Shown: piece by piece, positions 1 through 12,000 of the stretch
How positions within the stretch are numbered: the stretch's first letter is position 1
How the letters are laid out: each line of letters starts with the position of its first letter
Assembly (NCBI GenBank): GCA_027625915.1
Contig: JANTQA010000012.1
Location: 11,742,501-11,806,500, forward strand
DNA length: 64,000 nucleotides
DNA from: Anaeramoeba flamelloides
Lineage: Eukaryota > Metamonada > Anaeramoebidae
Direction of reading: 5' to 3'
The notes under the pieces: model-generated
Database searches by the model: none
Told to the model about the DNA's origin: nothing
The model's input: only the letters and a program-made list of their open reading frames with translations
Translations under genes and position numbers: made by a program

Positions 1-923
1 TTTTATGCATAAATAATTCTAAAACCTTAGAAAATTGCAAAAATCTTTTTGGTGGGATATAGAAAACATGGGTTTGATTATTGAGAATTTTCATTTGTTC
101 GAATAAAATTAATATTAACCAAATGAGAGAACCACCAAGTAAAACTTCTCTTTTTAACTTTTACGATCTGGTTTTGAAACACTGATTAAATTTGATTACT
201 CAAATGATCTTGTTCAAATTGATAAAAATGATCTAATTAAGAAAAAATTTACCAAAACTGCAAAAAAGCTAATGAATTTTGTAATTCTTTCAGACAATTT
301 TAAAACCTTTCAATCACTTTTCTCCAATTTAAAATGGTAAAAAGATTTGTCAAAATGAATTTAAGAAGAGAAATTATGATTTTAAATTTTTAAAAAAACG
401 AATTTTTCAAAAAGCTTTATTTGACAAAAAAATTTAAAAGGAGAAAGTAAAAGTTTAATATATTATGAAAGGGTTTCTTAAAGAACAACAAAAATAATCT
501 TAAAATTTTGAGTAATTTCTCTAAAATTTATTTCAGAATCTTGAAATTTTTGTCAAAGATCTAAAAACAAAAATCTCAACTAATTGATCGTTTGTAAACA
601 AAATCATTCTATTTTTCAAGAACAATACAATAAAAAATCAAATAAATTTAACAAATTAATTACTAAAATAAAAGACCATAACAGGTTCAATTGTTGAAAC
701 TTTTTCATATTGTTGTCTTAGAAAGAAAAATCTTTGCTAATCTGATTTTTTAAAAATTAAAAAGTTATTTGGTTTAGATAACTTTTGGTGAACTGATCAG
801 TGATTAAATCAACACACTCTCTTTTCTAAGATAATCTGTAAATGAAAAAAAGTAATTTTTTTCAAATTAATTTTTATTTATTTTTAACAAACAACTCTTT
901 TTTGTAAACAAAAAAAACTTTCA
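1..923. other. AT-rich noncoding stretch
   Basis: No open frame with coding-like composition and no repeat shared with the rest of the window was seen here. The last 80 bases are T/A-rich and lead into the start codon at 924 in the context CTTTCAATG, which resembles other gene starts in this window and may be promoter or 5' leader. Confidence 0.5.
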
Positions 924-1493
924 ATGAGTGACGATTCTTCATCAGATTTTGGCCCAATTTTCGAAAATTTGGAGCGTAGCCATTCAAAATCAAAAAAGAA
1001 AAAAAAAACAAAATCAAAAAAGAACTATAACAGATCAAAATTATCAAAATTCAAATATACATTTAAATATCAATCAACATGCTCATCTTCTTCCACATCA
1101 TATTCTTCATCCTACACATCAACGTCTACAAGTTCTTCAGAAACAGATTATACAGATCAGAAAAAATATAATAACAACAAATATTTTACCAGTTCAACAA
1201 ACTCCGAAACTGGCAAAAATGATCAAAAGAAGGATAGTGGTTATTGTGGAAAAAAGTACCAGTCCAATACCAACTCTTCGGAAAATGTCCAAAACACAAA
1301 TAATACAAGCTACCAGATGAAAAAATCCAAGGAAATCAAAAAAAATGTAAATTATAGCCTCAATACCAAAAACAAAAACAAACCACAAAAGAAAAGATCA
1401 AACTCAAAAAAAAATAAATTTGTTGATATATTAACTTTTAAATCTGGATCGATTAAGCCAAGTAAGTTAATATTTCTTTTCATTAAAAAATGA
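924..1493 (+). CDS. Ser/Lys/Asn-rich hypothetical protein, probably first exon only
   Basis: An open frame of 189 codons opens at an ATG in the context CTTTCAATG, like other starts in this window. The protein is low complexity: an acidic-serine start (MSDDSSSDFG), Lys-rich blocks, a Ser/Thr/Tyr-rich stretch around residues 50-80, then Asn/Lys-rich sequence. No known domain was recognised. A perfect GTAAGT donor begins at 1462, after one base of a split codon, so the last ten codons before the TGA are probably intron. The acceptor and next exon were not found with confidence. The long hairpin at 1824-1955 lies downstream on the same strand and could be in an intron or 3' UTR of this gene. The frame could also be a decaying or non-functional fragment. 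Confidence 0.45.
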   Translation: MSDDSSSDFGPIFENLERSHSKSKKKKKTKSKKNYNRSKLSKFKYTFKYQSTCSSSSTSYSSSYTSTSTSSSETDYTDQKKYNNNKYFTSSTNSETGKNDQKKDSGYCGKKYQSNTNSSENVQNTNNTSYQMKKSKEIKKNVNYSLNTKNKNKPQKKRSNSKKNKFVDILTFKSGSIKPSKLIFLFIKK

Positions 1494-3690
1494 TCCCTTA
1501 CCAAAAACCCTTTCTTTTTATTTTTTTTTTTTTTCAAAATTTAAATCAAAAATGAATTGATTTTGTGAATTAATTACAAAATATACAATTACCTTTACAC
1601 TTCGAGAAACCGCATCAGGATAGAAAAAAAAAAAAAAGATCAAAAACATCTAATAAATTATCACATACATTAATTAGTAATATTTATGACTATGTTTGAT
1701 CCATCACATCTCAGAGTAGTTATTATATTTTTCAAAAAAAACTATTCCAGAACAAACCGGCTAATACAGAGAGTAAAAAAAAACAATTGGAAAGAAAATC
1801 TACTTTAAAAGAAAACAAAAAGTTACAGCTGTTTCAACTCAGGTGTGAATCGCACTCATTCGTTGAATGGTTGGGAAACCTTCCAAGTCAATTTAAAATG
1901 TTTTCCGACCATTCAACGAATGAGTGCGATTCACACCTGAGTTGAAACGGCTGTATTCAAAATTTCATTGATCTTCCAAGGTAGTATAAGGAAATCTGAC
2001 AATGGGTATCTATTGTTGATATAGTTGTTAAAATGTAAAACTTCTGATCAGAAAGTTAAATGAATATTTAAATATAATTAATTAACATTTTATCTGAAAG
2101 TTCCAATAAAGAAACAGAATCGAATCCCTCAAAATATCATTTCTAATTGATTTTGGGAAGATCTTTAGTTTTTCTCAACTAATAATTCGTAAAACCTTAC
2201 TCACTTTTTTAATCTAACTGTACTCCTAACTTTACTATTAGACTTTTTTTGCAAGAGAACAAAAAGAATATCCTATTATTTTGTGTTGGTAGGGGCACTT
2301 TGCGATATTTATCATTTAACCCATTAAAACAATGTTTAATTATAAAAAGATATACAGATTCATGATATCTTACAAAACCAAGTTTGATATCATTTTGTAG
2401 CTAAAAAAAAATATTCTGAATTGTTTACAGAGTCCATAGGAATGTGAAATTTCAACGAGATAAAATTTCAGCCCCCTTTTCCTTTTTAATTCTTAACTCC
2501 ATTTTCTCTATAATTGTCAACAAAGTTAAATATATCATACAAACAATAAAAATAAAACACAAACGTAAAAACTCATCCAATTCTAATTTATAAATTTTAT
2601 ACTGTTAGATAAAATAATAACAATTAGGTGGAAATTTATTTCTTGTTAAAAATTTCAATATAAGCATTTTCTTTTATTAATAAATTGAAATTCAATGGAA
2701 ACTTTTTTTTTTTATATGATGTATCCATAATCATTTCTGTTAAATCTAAATTAAAAAAAATAATTTTTATCCTAAACTTTAATAAGGAAGAATCAATTTT
2801 TATCTTAAAAATAATTATCTTTTTCAATTAAACTAAAATTCAAATTTTTTCAAAATAGTTCAAACATCTAAAATAATCACAATAATACAATTTCATTCAA
2901 ATTGGAAATAGTTTTTATTTTTGTTAAATATGAAAATCATTTTTTCATCTTTGACTTTTTTGGTTTTTATTTTATTTTTTGAATTAGTTAACCTTTTTTC
3001 GTTTGATCAATTTTTTTTTGAACAATTGATATTATGTTAAAGTTTCGTTAATCAAAATAGAAGTTCTCAAATAAAATTAGTCAATCATATCGAACTATTT
3101 GATCTATCACTATTCCTAATAGAATTTCAACAAATTTTACAAATATATTTTTTTGTTAAACCCATCTCCAAAAAGTTAAATACATTCTAGATTTATTAGT
3201 ATTGATAATTATTTTTATTTTTTATTTTGTGAGTATTGTAATTGATAAACAATGGTTAACATTACAATACGTGAATGGATTCTAATTTGGTTTTTCTTCT
3301 TGAATTTATTAAATAAGATTTTGTTTTCTCAAAAAATGACTTTTGATGTGTTAAAAATTCTGAATAGAAGTTTATTGCATATTGATTTCTCAAAAGCAGT
3401 ATAAAATTTTCGACTCATAGTATATATAACATTTTGAAAATTGAAACAAAAATTTCTTAAAAAGAAAATGTCAATAATAAGAAATCACATACTTTAAAAT
3501 TTATTCATATATATGTATACGAAATTATTTAATAAGATTTTAGAAATGAGATGATAGGGGAAAGCTTTTTTTTTTTTTTTTTTTTTTTTTTTCTTTTCAA
3601 CTTGTAATGTTAATTTAAACTTTTATTATAAATATTAATATCAAAATAGAAAAAAGAAAAGCAAAAACGGAGCAGCCATTGTTTCTTTCA
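1494..3690. other. Noncoding gap with one long hairpin
   Basis: Apart from the hairpin at 1824-1955 nothing recognisable was found. A run of about 27 T lies near 3567-3592, some 100 bases before the cyclin gene start at 3691. Homopolymer runs upstream of genes are common in this window. Confidence 0.5.
1824..1955 (+). repeat. Long near-perfect hairpin (56-pair stem, 20-nt loop)
   Basis: Positions 1824-1879 pair with 1900-1955 without any bulge. I count 53 Watson-Crick pairs and three mismatches, at 1830/1949, 1872/1907 and 1875/1904. All three are G.U pairs if the plus strand is transcribed. The loop is 1880-1899. The stem is clearly richer in G and C than its surroundings. Possible identities are a foldback MITE or an RNA hairpin of the small-RNA precursor type. 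No target-site duplication was evident and no second copy was seen in the window. Confidence 0.85.
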
Positions 3691-5850
3691 ATGCCCAATC
3701 AAAGAAAAAACAAAAATATAGTAAAAATTAAAACAATAAATAAGAGAATGTCAAGATCAACCTCGTATGATTCAAATCTTAAGGATGAAATGGATAATGA
3801 ATCAATAATCAATCCAAAAATCCATTTTGTAATTACTGCTGTTTCGGAAGCGATCGAAAGATTAGTAATATGTGAACCACAAAACTGTTCCCTGAGAACT
3901 CACCGTAGATATAGAATTTTTGATGAAATACGAAATCCAATATATGTAAATATTTTTTTTTAATATATATTATTTTAGCTTTTTAACATATTTATTTTTT
4001 ATGTGTTTTTTATTATATATTTAATATCTATATTTACTTTATAGAGTTTTAAAAAAACAAATATTGTTTCACCTTCAAAGCATAATATATACCGTTTTAT
4101 TAGTTATATACAGAATTTATTGGAAGTAATTATACTTTTTTATTATTAAATTTTCTTTTTTTTTATGATAAAACAAAAATCATTATTTTAAATTTTGCAT
4201 TATCTCTTTAACTATTTTTTTATCTATTTAACAACAATTATTTATAGATACCACCAGAAGCAATTATTTTGATGCTGATTTATATAGAAAGATTAATTAA
4301 ATATACAGAAATCAAATTTAAAAACCCACTCAGAATATCTGATAAAACTTGGAGAAGGATAATAATTATCACATTATTGCTAGCTTATAAAAGTAAAAAT
4401 TTTCCTAAAAAAATATTTAAAAAAGTCATTTTTATCTTTTTCTGTATAATATTTTGATTATTATACATATATAATTACCTATGAATAATAACAAATCCGT
4501 GAAAATATCATATTTATCAGAAATTTCACACAGTGATACCAAAAACTAAATCCAGTAATTCTGTTCTTTTGGTGTATACTTGGAATATTTTTATTGTCAT
4601 TATATTAATAAATAATTATCAAAAAAAAAAAAAAAAAACAATTGTGTTGAATCCTTCCAAAAAATGAAAACAGAAAGTGATAATAAATACATGAATCTTA
4701 TTCTATTTCCGAGAAAAATATTAAAAAAAACTATAAAAAATGAAGCAATATTTTTCAGATCTACATCACTTAATATATTTATTATTCTATTTTTATTTTT
4801 TATTTTAAAAATATTTTTCATATAACATTTATAAGTTATTATTTTATTGACTTTTTTCTTACTATTGGTTAATTTAAAATGAAACAGTTAAAAATGATAT
4901 TTATTCATGAGATTTTTGAAAATCTTAATAATTTTATTTATTTTATTTCTTTCTATTTATAACAATAACTAATAAAAATAGTATGGGAAGAACTAGCTGT
5001 TTGGAATGTTGACTATAAATACATCTTTGAAGATCTTACACTCGATGATATAAATTCCCTTGAATCAACGGTTTTAAATTATATGAATTTTAAATTAAGT
5101 GTTAATACCCCAACATATACCAATTATTATCTTGAATTAAGAAATTTATCATCATTTACTATTTTACAATCAAAAAAGAAGACTTGTAAAAAATTAAAAG
5201 TAATTTTATCTTTTCATCTTTTTTTTTTTTTTTTTATTTTGATTTGATTTTTTTTTTTTTATTTGAAAAATAATTTCAGAAATAGCCTAAAACAAAATAA
5301 AATAGTAATTGTAGATATAAAAATATTGACTCTATTTGATAATACAATATATAATAACCCTTATAGGTTATAAAAATTTTATTACATTTTTAAAAAAAGT
5401 TAGAAAAAAAAAAGTTTTAAAATACATCAATTAAATAGTTGAAAAGAATACAATTAATATTTTTTAATAACGACTATTAATTGTTTTGATTTCAGCGTTT
5501 TAAAATATGTCTTATTGATAATCTATACAAACTGAACTTTTAATAATAATTTTAGATAAGATTATTAGTTAAAAAAAAAAAATGATGATAATAATTATTG
5601 GAAATAATCAGATCACCAACTTTAAAAAAAAAATTGAAACAATAATAATAAATAAATATTTAATAATTTTACCTAAACATCCAAATTGATTAAACTAATA
5701 TTTACCTTTAAATTTACACTTTTTCTTTTTAAAAAACTTTTAATTATAATTTATTAATAGAAAATTGCAAATAAAAAAGCCATGAAGCAAAAATGGAGAG
5801 ATATTATTGAACAGCGAAATTATTTTAGCTCGACAGAAGATTTGAAATAA
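3691..5850 (+). CDS. CCNY-like: Cyclin Y family protein (CDK14/16-type cyclin), five exons
   Basis: Predicted exons are 3691-3945, 4045-4125, 4248-4392, 4982-5199 and 5761-5850, giving 262 residues ending in TAA. All four introns have GTAA donors and AG acceptors, and every junction keeps frame. The join reads through the cyclin Y box: IYRFI (about 100-104), LIYIERL (122-128), a TWRRI equivalent of NWKRI, LLLAYK then AVWNVDY (166-172), and YYLELR, matching animal cyclin Y. A Ser-rich N-terminal segment (SRSTSYDSNL) sits where animal cyclin Y has its phospho-sites. Family knowledge: cyclin Y activates PFTAIRE/PCTAIRE kinases (CDK14/16), often at the plasma membrane, aided by 14-3-3. No N-terminal myristoylation glycine is seen here, so membrane anchoring by that route is unlikely. 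The start is the first in-frame ATG. Two introns are about 560-590 bases, the other two about 100-120. Confidence 0.93.
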
Positions 5851-6386
5851 TTTTTTAATTAATTATCAAACAATTAATAGAGAGAACAATTTGATCTAAA
5901 AAATTGTATGATTTTTTATAAGAAGGTAAAAGAATTATCAATTTTACTAATGTACTTTACATAGATAATATAAATCCACCCACATAGACGTAATTGAATA
6001 AATATAACCATTACATTACTCATATTTCAAAATATACACTGGTAAACTAAATAGCAATTTTAATTCATCGAGTATAATATTGAATGAATATCAATCATTT
6101 CCACAATGAATATTCTCACAAAATATCAAGTTGATGTTTTGTTTGTTTTGAAACAAATTTGAAACTTTTTTGATTCATTTTTCTTCAAATCGTAAATTGC
6201 TATCCCATAATTACAATTTTAGCAATATCTATTCTTTTAGAAATATCTTTTTCGTTGTATTAACTATAATAATTCTTTTTATTGTAAAAATATATTTGTA
6301 ATATTACTAATGATAAAATAAATATTATTTAAATGTTTTTTTATTGTTACTTGTTATTTGGGATTTGAATTTTCATTTATTTCTGT

Positions 6387-6417
<31 letters not shown>

Positions 6418-6757
6418 GAAGAATAAATAAATACTAAGTAGAAGAAAAGAGTAATAAAGTTAAGAATCCCCCTTAAAAAAACAATTTTTTGTTATTTTAT
6501 CAGTAAGTATTACATTCCGAATAAAACCTAAACTAGAAGTGATATATGATCTATCTTAAAAAACAAACAATGAAAACTTTGAGCTTTTTACAAAAAAGTT
6601 CCAAGTAGTAACACTAAATTAAAGATTTAAATTTGATTAAATTATTCATTTTGAATCTAATTCGGTTCTCTTCGATGGTTTGATCTCAGTACACATTTTA
6701 ATATTTCAAAGAATTTTCTTTCTTTCATTTTTCAAATAAGTAATAACTATCTAAATA

Positions 6758-7017
6758 CCCTAATAAAAAAAATTTTTTTATAACATCTCTATTACATTTT
6801 TACAACAAAATTTCCTTGTAAATGATGATTGTTTCCATATTTTTTGAAAAAATATTCTTATAAAAAACTTAAAACTTGTTACAATTTTTATAACACATTT
6901 TATAACAAACATTTATGTTATAAAAGTTTTTATTACAAAAATTTATAACATTTTAAACGTTTATAACACCTTTACAACACGTTTATAACATGTTATAAAA
7001 AACTTTTTTTATTAGGG
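6758..7017 (+). mobile_element. MITE with CCCTAATAAAAAAA ends, copy 1 (full length)
   Basis: The 260-bp element begins CCCTAATAAAAAAA and ends TTTTTTTATTAGGG. The terminal inverted repeats continue for roughly 25-28 bp into TTTTATAACAT. The interior is rich in TTATAACA and TTTATAACAC motifs. TA lies directly before the left end. The TA flank and TIR layout suggest a Tc1/mariner-type non-autonomous element. No transposase was seen. Other copies are at 14389, about 15770 and 18786. Confidence 0.82.
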
Positions 7018-7365
7018 ATATATTCCAAAATCATTACTCTGCCAAATTTAGAAAGAGTTAAAGAGCAACTACAAATTGACTGAAATATAATCCAATTGAT
7101 TTTGCCCTGAAAGAAAAAATCTTTGTTTCAAACTGAAGGAATTTAAACATTTGGGAAAATAATTCAACTAGAAAATATTAATGATTTTTTTTTAATTGAA
7201 GAATCAGGATATCTGAATTAAAAAAATTAATATTTTTAGTATATTAAAAAATAATATTTATATTTTTCGAAAAATAGATTTGTCTTATTTATTAACCCTA
7301 GTCGAGAATAATTTTTTTTTTTTTGATTCTTGATCCAAATTTCTAAATAAAAATTTAGGAATTCG

Positions 7366-7790
7366 TGAAGTGTCATAGAGTGTCGCCAAGTGCCTAGTTT
7401 TTCTTGAGGTTTTCTGTTTTTATTTGTTAAGTGTTCTAGGTTTTTTTTGAGGTTTTCTTTTTTATTTGTTAAGTGCTCTGGGTTGTTTTGGGGTTTTCTA
7501 TTTTATTTGTTAAGTGTTCTAGGTTTTTTTGAGTTTTCTATTTATTTGGAAAACCTAGAACACTTCACAAATAAATAGAAAACTCAAAAAAACCTAAAGA
7601 AAATTCTTAGATTTTACAGATAAAAAAGAAAACCACAAGATACGTATGGTGATTTTTTTAAATTTTAGAAATAAAAAGAAAATTTCAAAAATTTTCTTTT
7701 AATTTAAGAAATTAAAAAAAACCTAACTGTAGTTTTCCAGAATTCAAAAGTATAGAGCAAAATAATTGATTTTACTCATTTCTTTTATAT
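7366..7790 (+). repeat. Palindromic-module locus A with a perfect 28-bp palindrome
   Basis: About 3.5 diverged tandem copies of a roughly 45-bp unit (GAGGTTTTCT ... TTTGTTAAGTGTTCTAGG) run from 7404. They end in a perfect inverted repeat: 7521-7548 pairs with 7568-7595 (28 bp each, 19-nt spacer). A second palindrome class follows at about 7651-7722 (AATTTTAGAAATAAAAAGAAAA and its reverse complement, then AAAAACCT). The start of a third class begins near 7730 (GTTTTCCAGAATTCAAAAG). The same three classes make up the array at 19723-20309. A GC-richer leader at 7370-7395 (GTGTCGCCAAGTGCCTAG) resembles, in reverse complement, the spacer at 20036-20068. Confidence 0.8.
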
Positions 7791-8552
7791 TGTGTTAAAC
7801 ATAACATCAAATAAGAGGAAGGAAAAAGAAAATTTCCTTCTTTAAAAAATAAAAAAAAAAATAAAATATCATTTTGTTTACTATTTTGAATTTCTTTGTT
7901 ACAAAATTTGAATTTTCAATTTTTGAAAATTATTATATTGCAAAAAGAAAAAACTATTTTTGGATTAAAAAAAAATATTAAATCTAAGATTAACAAGTAG
8001 ATTAAAACATTAGAACATGAGTTTGTAGACTCTAAAATACCAAAAATTTACCATTTTTTACTTTCTTCCTCCTCTAATTAACTATTTTAAAAGTTAATTT
8101 AATAACTACAACTTTTTCAAAACAAACCATTATTTCATTATTGTTGATAAAATCATAAAAACACGACATTATTTTTCAGTATTTCAAAACCAGGGAGTCA
8201 AGTTGTATGTCCACACTCTGATTTAGAATTAGAATAAAAAAAAAACTTGAAAGAGGCATATTTAACTTGTTTTCCAGAAGACAAAGTCTAAAATTGGGAA
8301 GATAATAACCAAAATATCAAGCAGACATGCTTGATACAAGATTATCTTTTTTCCAATTTCAAGGATTGTCAACCATAAAGATGTTGTTAGATAAATTAAG
8401 AAATCTCATTATTGAAGGTTAATTTTCAAAAAACTCTTTCATCTTCACATTTACAACACATGTTAGCAACTTTTTTTTGAGTTACTCAGAGACAAAATTG
8501 TAATCAGGTGAAATTTTATTTCAAAACATTTTTCCTATTTTGATCCCTCCCA

Positions 8553-9023
8553 ATGGATTTTTCCAACATTTTTCGAACTAAAAAACTTTTTCTTTATGGT
8601 AAAATTCCTGCGATAGAAGAAGGCTTTAGGGGAACAAAAAAATATACTTCAAAACCAATCCAATTTCAACTAGACGATTTTAACTCTGTTCTTAAAGTAA
8701 CAGCAAACAGAAACGCAATGTGTGTTTTGCTACCAAACAAACAACTTCTTGAAATCAATTTTCACTACGACGAAACTTGCTTCCGTTCAGTTGACATCGG
8801 ATCAGTGATTGATGTCAAAAGCGGTTGGGAATTTACGATTGCATTATGTGAATCTGGAGATGTTTATGGTTGGGGATCTAGTTTTGGTAATAAAAAAAAA
8901 AAAACTGTCGAGCCAACTTTATTAAACTTGAAAACCATTGAAAAACTCAAAGAGTTCTATGTTGCTTGTTATTCTATTTATTTTCTTGCAGAAAATGGGG
9001 ATCTTTATGCTTTGGATTTGTAA
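8553..9023 (+). CDS. Short RCC1-like repeat protein, possibly truncated or only a first exon
   Basis: An intact 156-codon frame starts at an ATG (CTCCCAATG). The protein looks like two to three RCC1-type blades: VKSGWEFTIALCESGDVYGWG around residues 88-108 and ACYSIYFLAENGDLYALDL at the C-terminus. RCC1 domains usually have seven blades, and relatives in such protists often add a BTB domain, as the gene at 16726 does; neither is present here. A GTAAAT donor-like site overlaps the last codons at 9021, so the stop may be in an intron, but no downstream RCC1 or BTB exon was found. It is therefore either a stand-alone short protein or a degraded paralogue. RCC1-like repeats usually bind protein partners; no specific partner can be inferred. 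Confidence 0.6.
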   Translation: MDFSNIFRTKKLFLYGKIPAIEEGFRGTKKYTSKPIQFQLDDFNSVLKVTANRNAMCVLLPNKQLLEINFHYDETCFRSVDIGSVIDVKSGWEFTIALCESGDVYGWGSSFGNKKKKTVEPTLLNLKTIEKLKEFYVACYSIYFLAENGDLYALDL

Positions 9024-12000
9024 ATCTTTTTTCCTTTTCCATTTTTGTTCGAACACCTTCCTTCACGTGGATATTGTTTGGTTCCTTTACTAAACAAGAA
9101 TAAGATCGGAAATTATCATTTCCCTTTCCATTTCCCTTTTCCTTTCCCTTTTTTTCTTTTCCACCGAATCTGTCCAAAATCAAAAATCAAAAAACTTTTG
9201 GAGTTTTAGTTTTTTTAACCACACCTTGAATTTCTGCAAAAAACTTTAAATTTTCAAAAAGAAACCTTCATTTTTTATTTTTAAGGGAAAAACCTTGGCA
9301 TAGTTTATTCTATTATTAAAGTGTGTTGTGATTGAAAACAAATCGTATTGGTGGCTACCTGGTTCACATGACTCTAAAAAATCTAATATCAATATTCTTG
9401 CACAATAAAATATTGGATTTTTTTACTAATGACCACAATTAAAAATTATCTTTATTGGAATTTTTTGAATTAATTAATTCCTTTCCCCAAATATCATGAT
9501 AGAAACCCAAAATAACAGTATTCCCATTATTTATAAATCAATATTCAGAACCTCAAAAAGGAACTATTTTTTTCAATTTGTATAATTACAAGGATTAACT
9601 CATTAATGATCAACACAAAAGCACAAAGACTGATTAGTTTTGTTTCCTTTTTATAAGTCAATTGCAGCATCAATATATTTCCACTATTTCAGAAATTCGT
9701 CACATAAAATCCTAAAATTGAATAGATTTTTTTTTGCTTTCTATACAACTAAACTCCAATTCAATATTTTTAACACACCAAAATTCAATTTTTGAAAAAC
9801 AAATATTATTAATAAGTTATTGGGAAAAACCAAATTATAAATATTCAATTGTTACCACCCACTAATTAAAATGTTAACATGATTTTATCATTTACAATAC
9901 TCACAAAACAAAAATTTATAATTACAAAACAAAAATAAAAAAATACTGTGTCCATAATATTATGGGGTGAGCACAACAGCAAGAAAAAAAAAGTATTGAG
10001 TAAAATTGTTGAAATTCAATCAACAAATATTCTTTGATCAAAAGGTTAGATACCACCAACTTCTTTTATTTGGATTCTTCTATTCAAAAGAACTCAACTT
10101 TCACCTAATATCTATTGTTGAAAAAAATTTTTGATTGAACAAAACTATTGCAAGTTATTATAAAAATTGATAAAAAAAAAAACAATAAAAAAAATGAAAA
10201 AATCCAGTTGGAATATTTTAGAAAAATCAAAAATTATTTTTAAAATGAATAAAACTGTATTATTGTGATTATTTTAACTGTTTTAACAGTGTACAAAATT
10301 TTGAATTTTAGTTTTGATTTTTTTTCAAAAAGTTCATAATTTTCTCTTTTAAATAGAAATTCTAATCAAGTTAATTTTTGTTTACGTTTCATAGATTATT
10401 CTTGTGAGATCTTTGATTAATTTTTACAAATAGTGTGACTTTTTACTTTTTTTATTTATCCAAATACCAATTGAGAGAAAACCCTTTTTGAATAAAATTA
10501 GATTAATCCATCATATAATAATTGATTAATATATATACTAAACTAAACATTAGAAATCTTTCACCTTTTAATAATTTTTCGATTAAAAACCATTTACATT
10601 TTTTTAGAATTTTGCTGTTACTTTGTTGAACTCTAATTGTAAATGTTTTTCTTCTTCTAAACAAATCCCTAAATATTTTATTTCTGATAAATTATTTAGT
10701 TTTAATGTTAGTGTTTTTCAGTATTTAGATTCAAACCAAATTCTGAGATCTTTTTATAATTCATTTCGAAAAATTTTTTTGATATTTAAATGGGAAATTA
10801 TTTTCATCCTCTATTAAAAAAAAAATTAGTTTAAGGGATCAGTATTCTATGAAAACAGGGTAAAATATTAAAATAAGTTATTTGTGATATTCTGTACTGG
10901 CAAATTTTGGATATGCCAAGTGCCAAAAAATTCCGTTGATAATCAAAAACTCAGAAAAGAAAACTTTTTCAGTGAGAATCCTAATTAATTTTTTTTTCCA
11001 ATTCCAAATAAAAAGACAATTATTATATTCATTTTATTTCTTACATTATTCAAAGTTTTTACCCTAATTATTACTATTTCCATCATTATTCTACAGTAAA
11101 TAGTCTTTATTGCCAGGAATATTAATATAAAGATTTTTTTTTCTTTTTTGAAGATAATCCTTTTGGTTAAACAAAAAATAGGTTTAATTTTTTTTATTAT
11201 TGAAGAAGTGTAAATTACACTCTAAAAACACTTTTGTTTAAATTTCCTCAAAGGGAATATAAGCCTAAAATTATAGATTTGACAATTTTCCAAGCGAAAA
11301 ACACACCTATTTTTTTTTTATGTTTAGCAAAAACAAAAACAAAAAATTGAAAAGAAAAATGGAAAAAGAAAAATAAAAAAAAAAGAAATTTAAAAAGGGT
11401 TTTAAGAAGCAATTGGTAAAAAATCAAAAAAAAAAAAAAAATTCTATCTTTCATTCAGAAAACCCAAAATCACATCCACAATACTTTTGGTTAATTTAAT
11501 TTAATTGGATAATTGATCATGAATGTTCACTTGGGGATCGTTGTTTAATTAATGTAATTTATTTTTTTATTATTTTTGGTCTTGTTTTGTTTAAACCTTT
11601 GGACGTTTTTAGCCTTTGCTTTTTAGTTTTTCAAGTTTCCGTATCTGAAATGTTTCAGTATCTCAGTATTAGAAAGTAAACACTTGATCCTTTTCCTTTA
11701 TAACTCTTCTTCATAATATAAAAAAGATTCGGAAATGGGAAAAAATGGAAAAAATACAAAATAGTTACAACGAATCCATTGAAAAAATATTACTATTATT
11801 CCAATAAGGATAGTTTTACTCAATAAAATTTCAAAAAAACTTCAAAATTATTTACTTAAAAATTTTGTTTTTGTTTCAAAATGAAATTTGATATTTCAAA
11901 ATAAAATTTTCTTCAAGATGTTTGGGAATTAGTTAATTTTATCGAAAAATTCAAAATCAATTTTTTTGGGACAAAAATGAATTAAATTGTTGTTAAGAAT

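Larger units (their letters stand above)
5851..8552. other. Noncoding gap with a MITE and a palindromic repeat locus
   Basis: A poly-T run lies near 6391-6417, a full-length MITE at 6758-7017 and palindromic modules at 7366-7790. A weaker imperfect hairpin lies at about 8292-8362, where ATCAAGCA and TGCTTGAT flank a 4-base loop and AAATTGG/CCAATTT lies outside. No coding frame is supported. Confidence 0.5.

Noticed and set aside
10623-10817. Small gene at 10.6 kb
   Set aside because: Coding-like for about 60 codons but without an ATG or any family resemblance; kept only as a note in the gap description.
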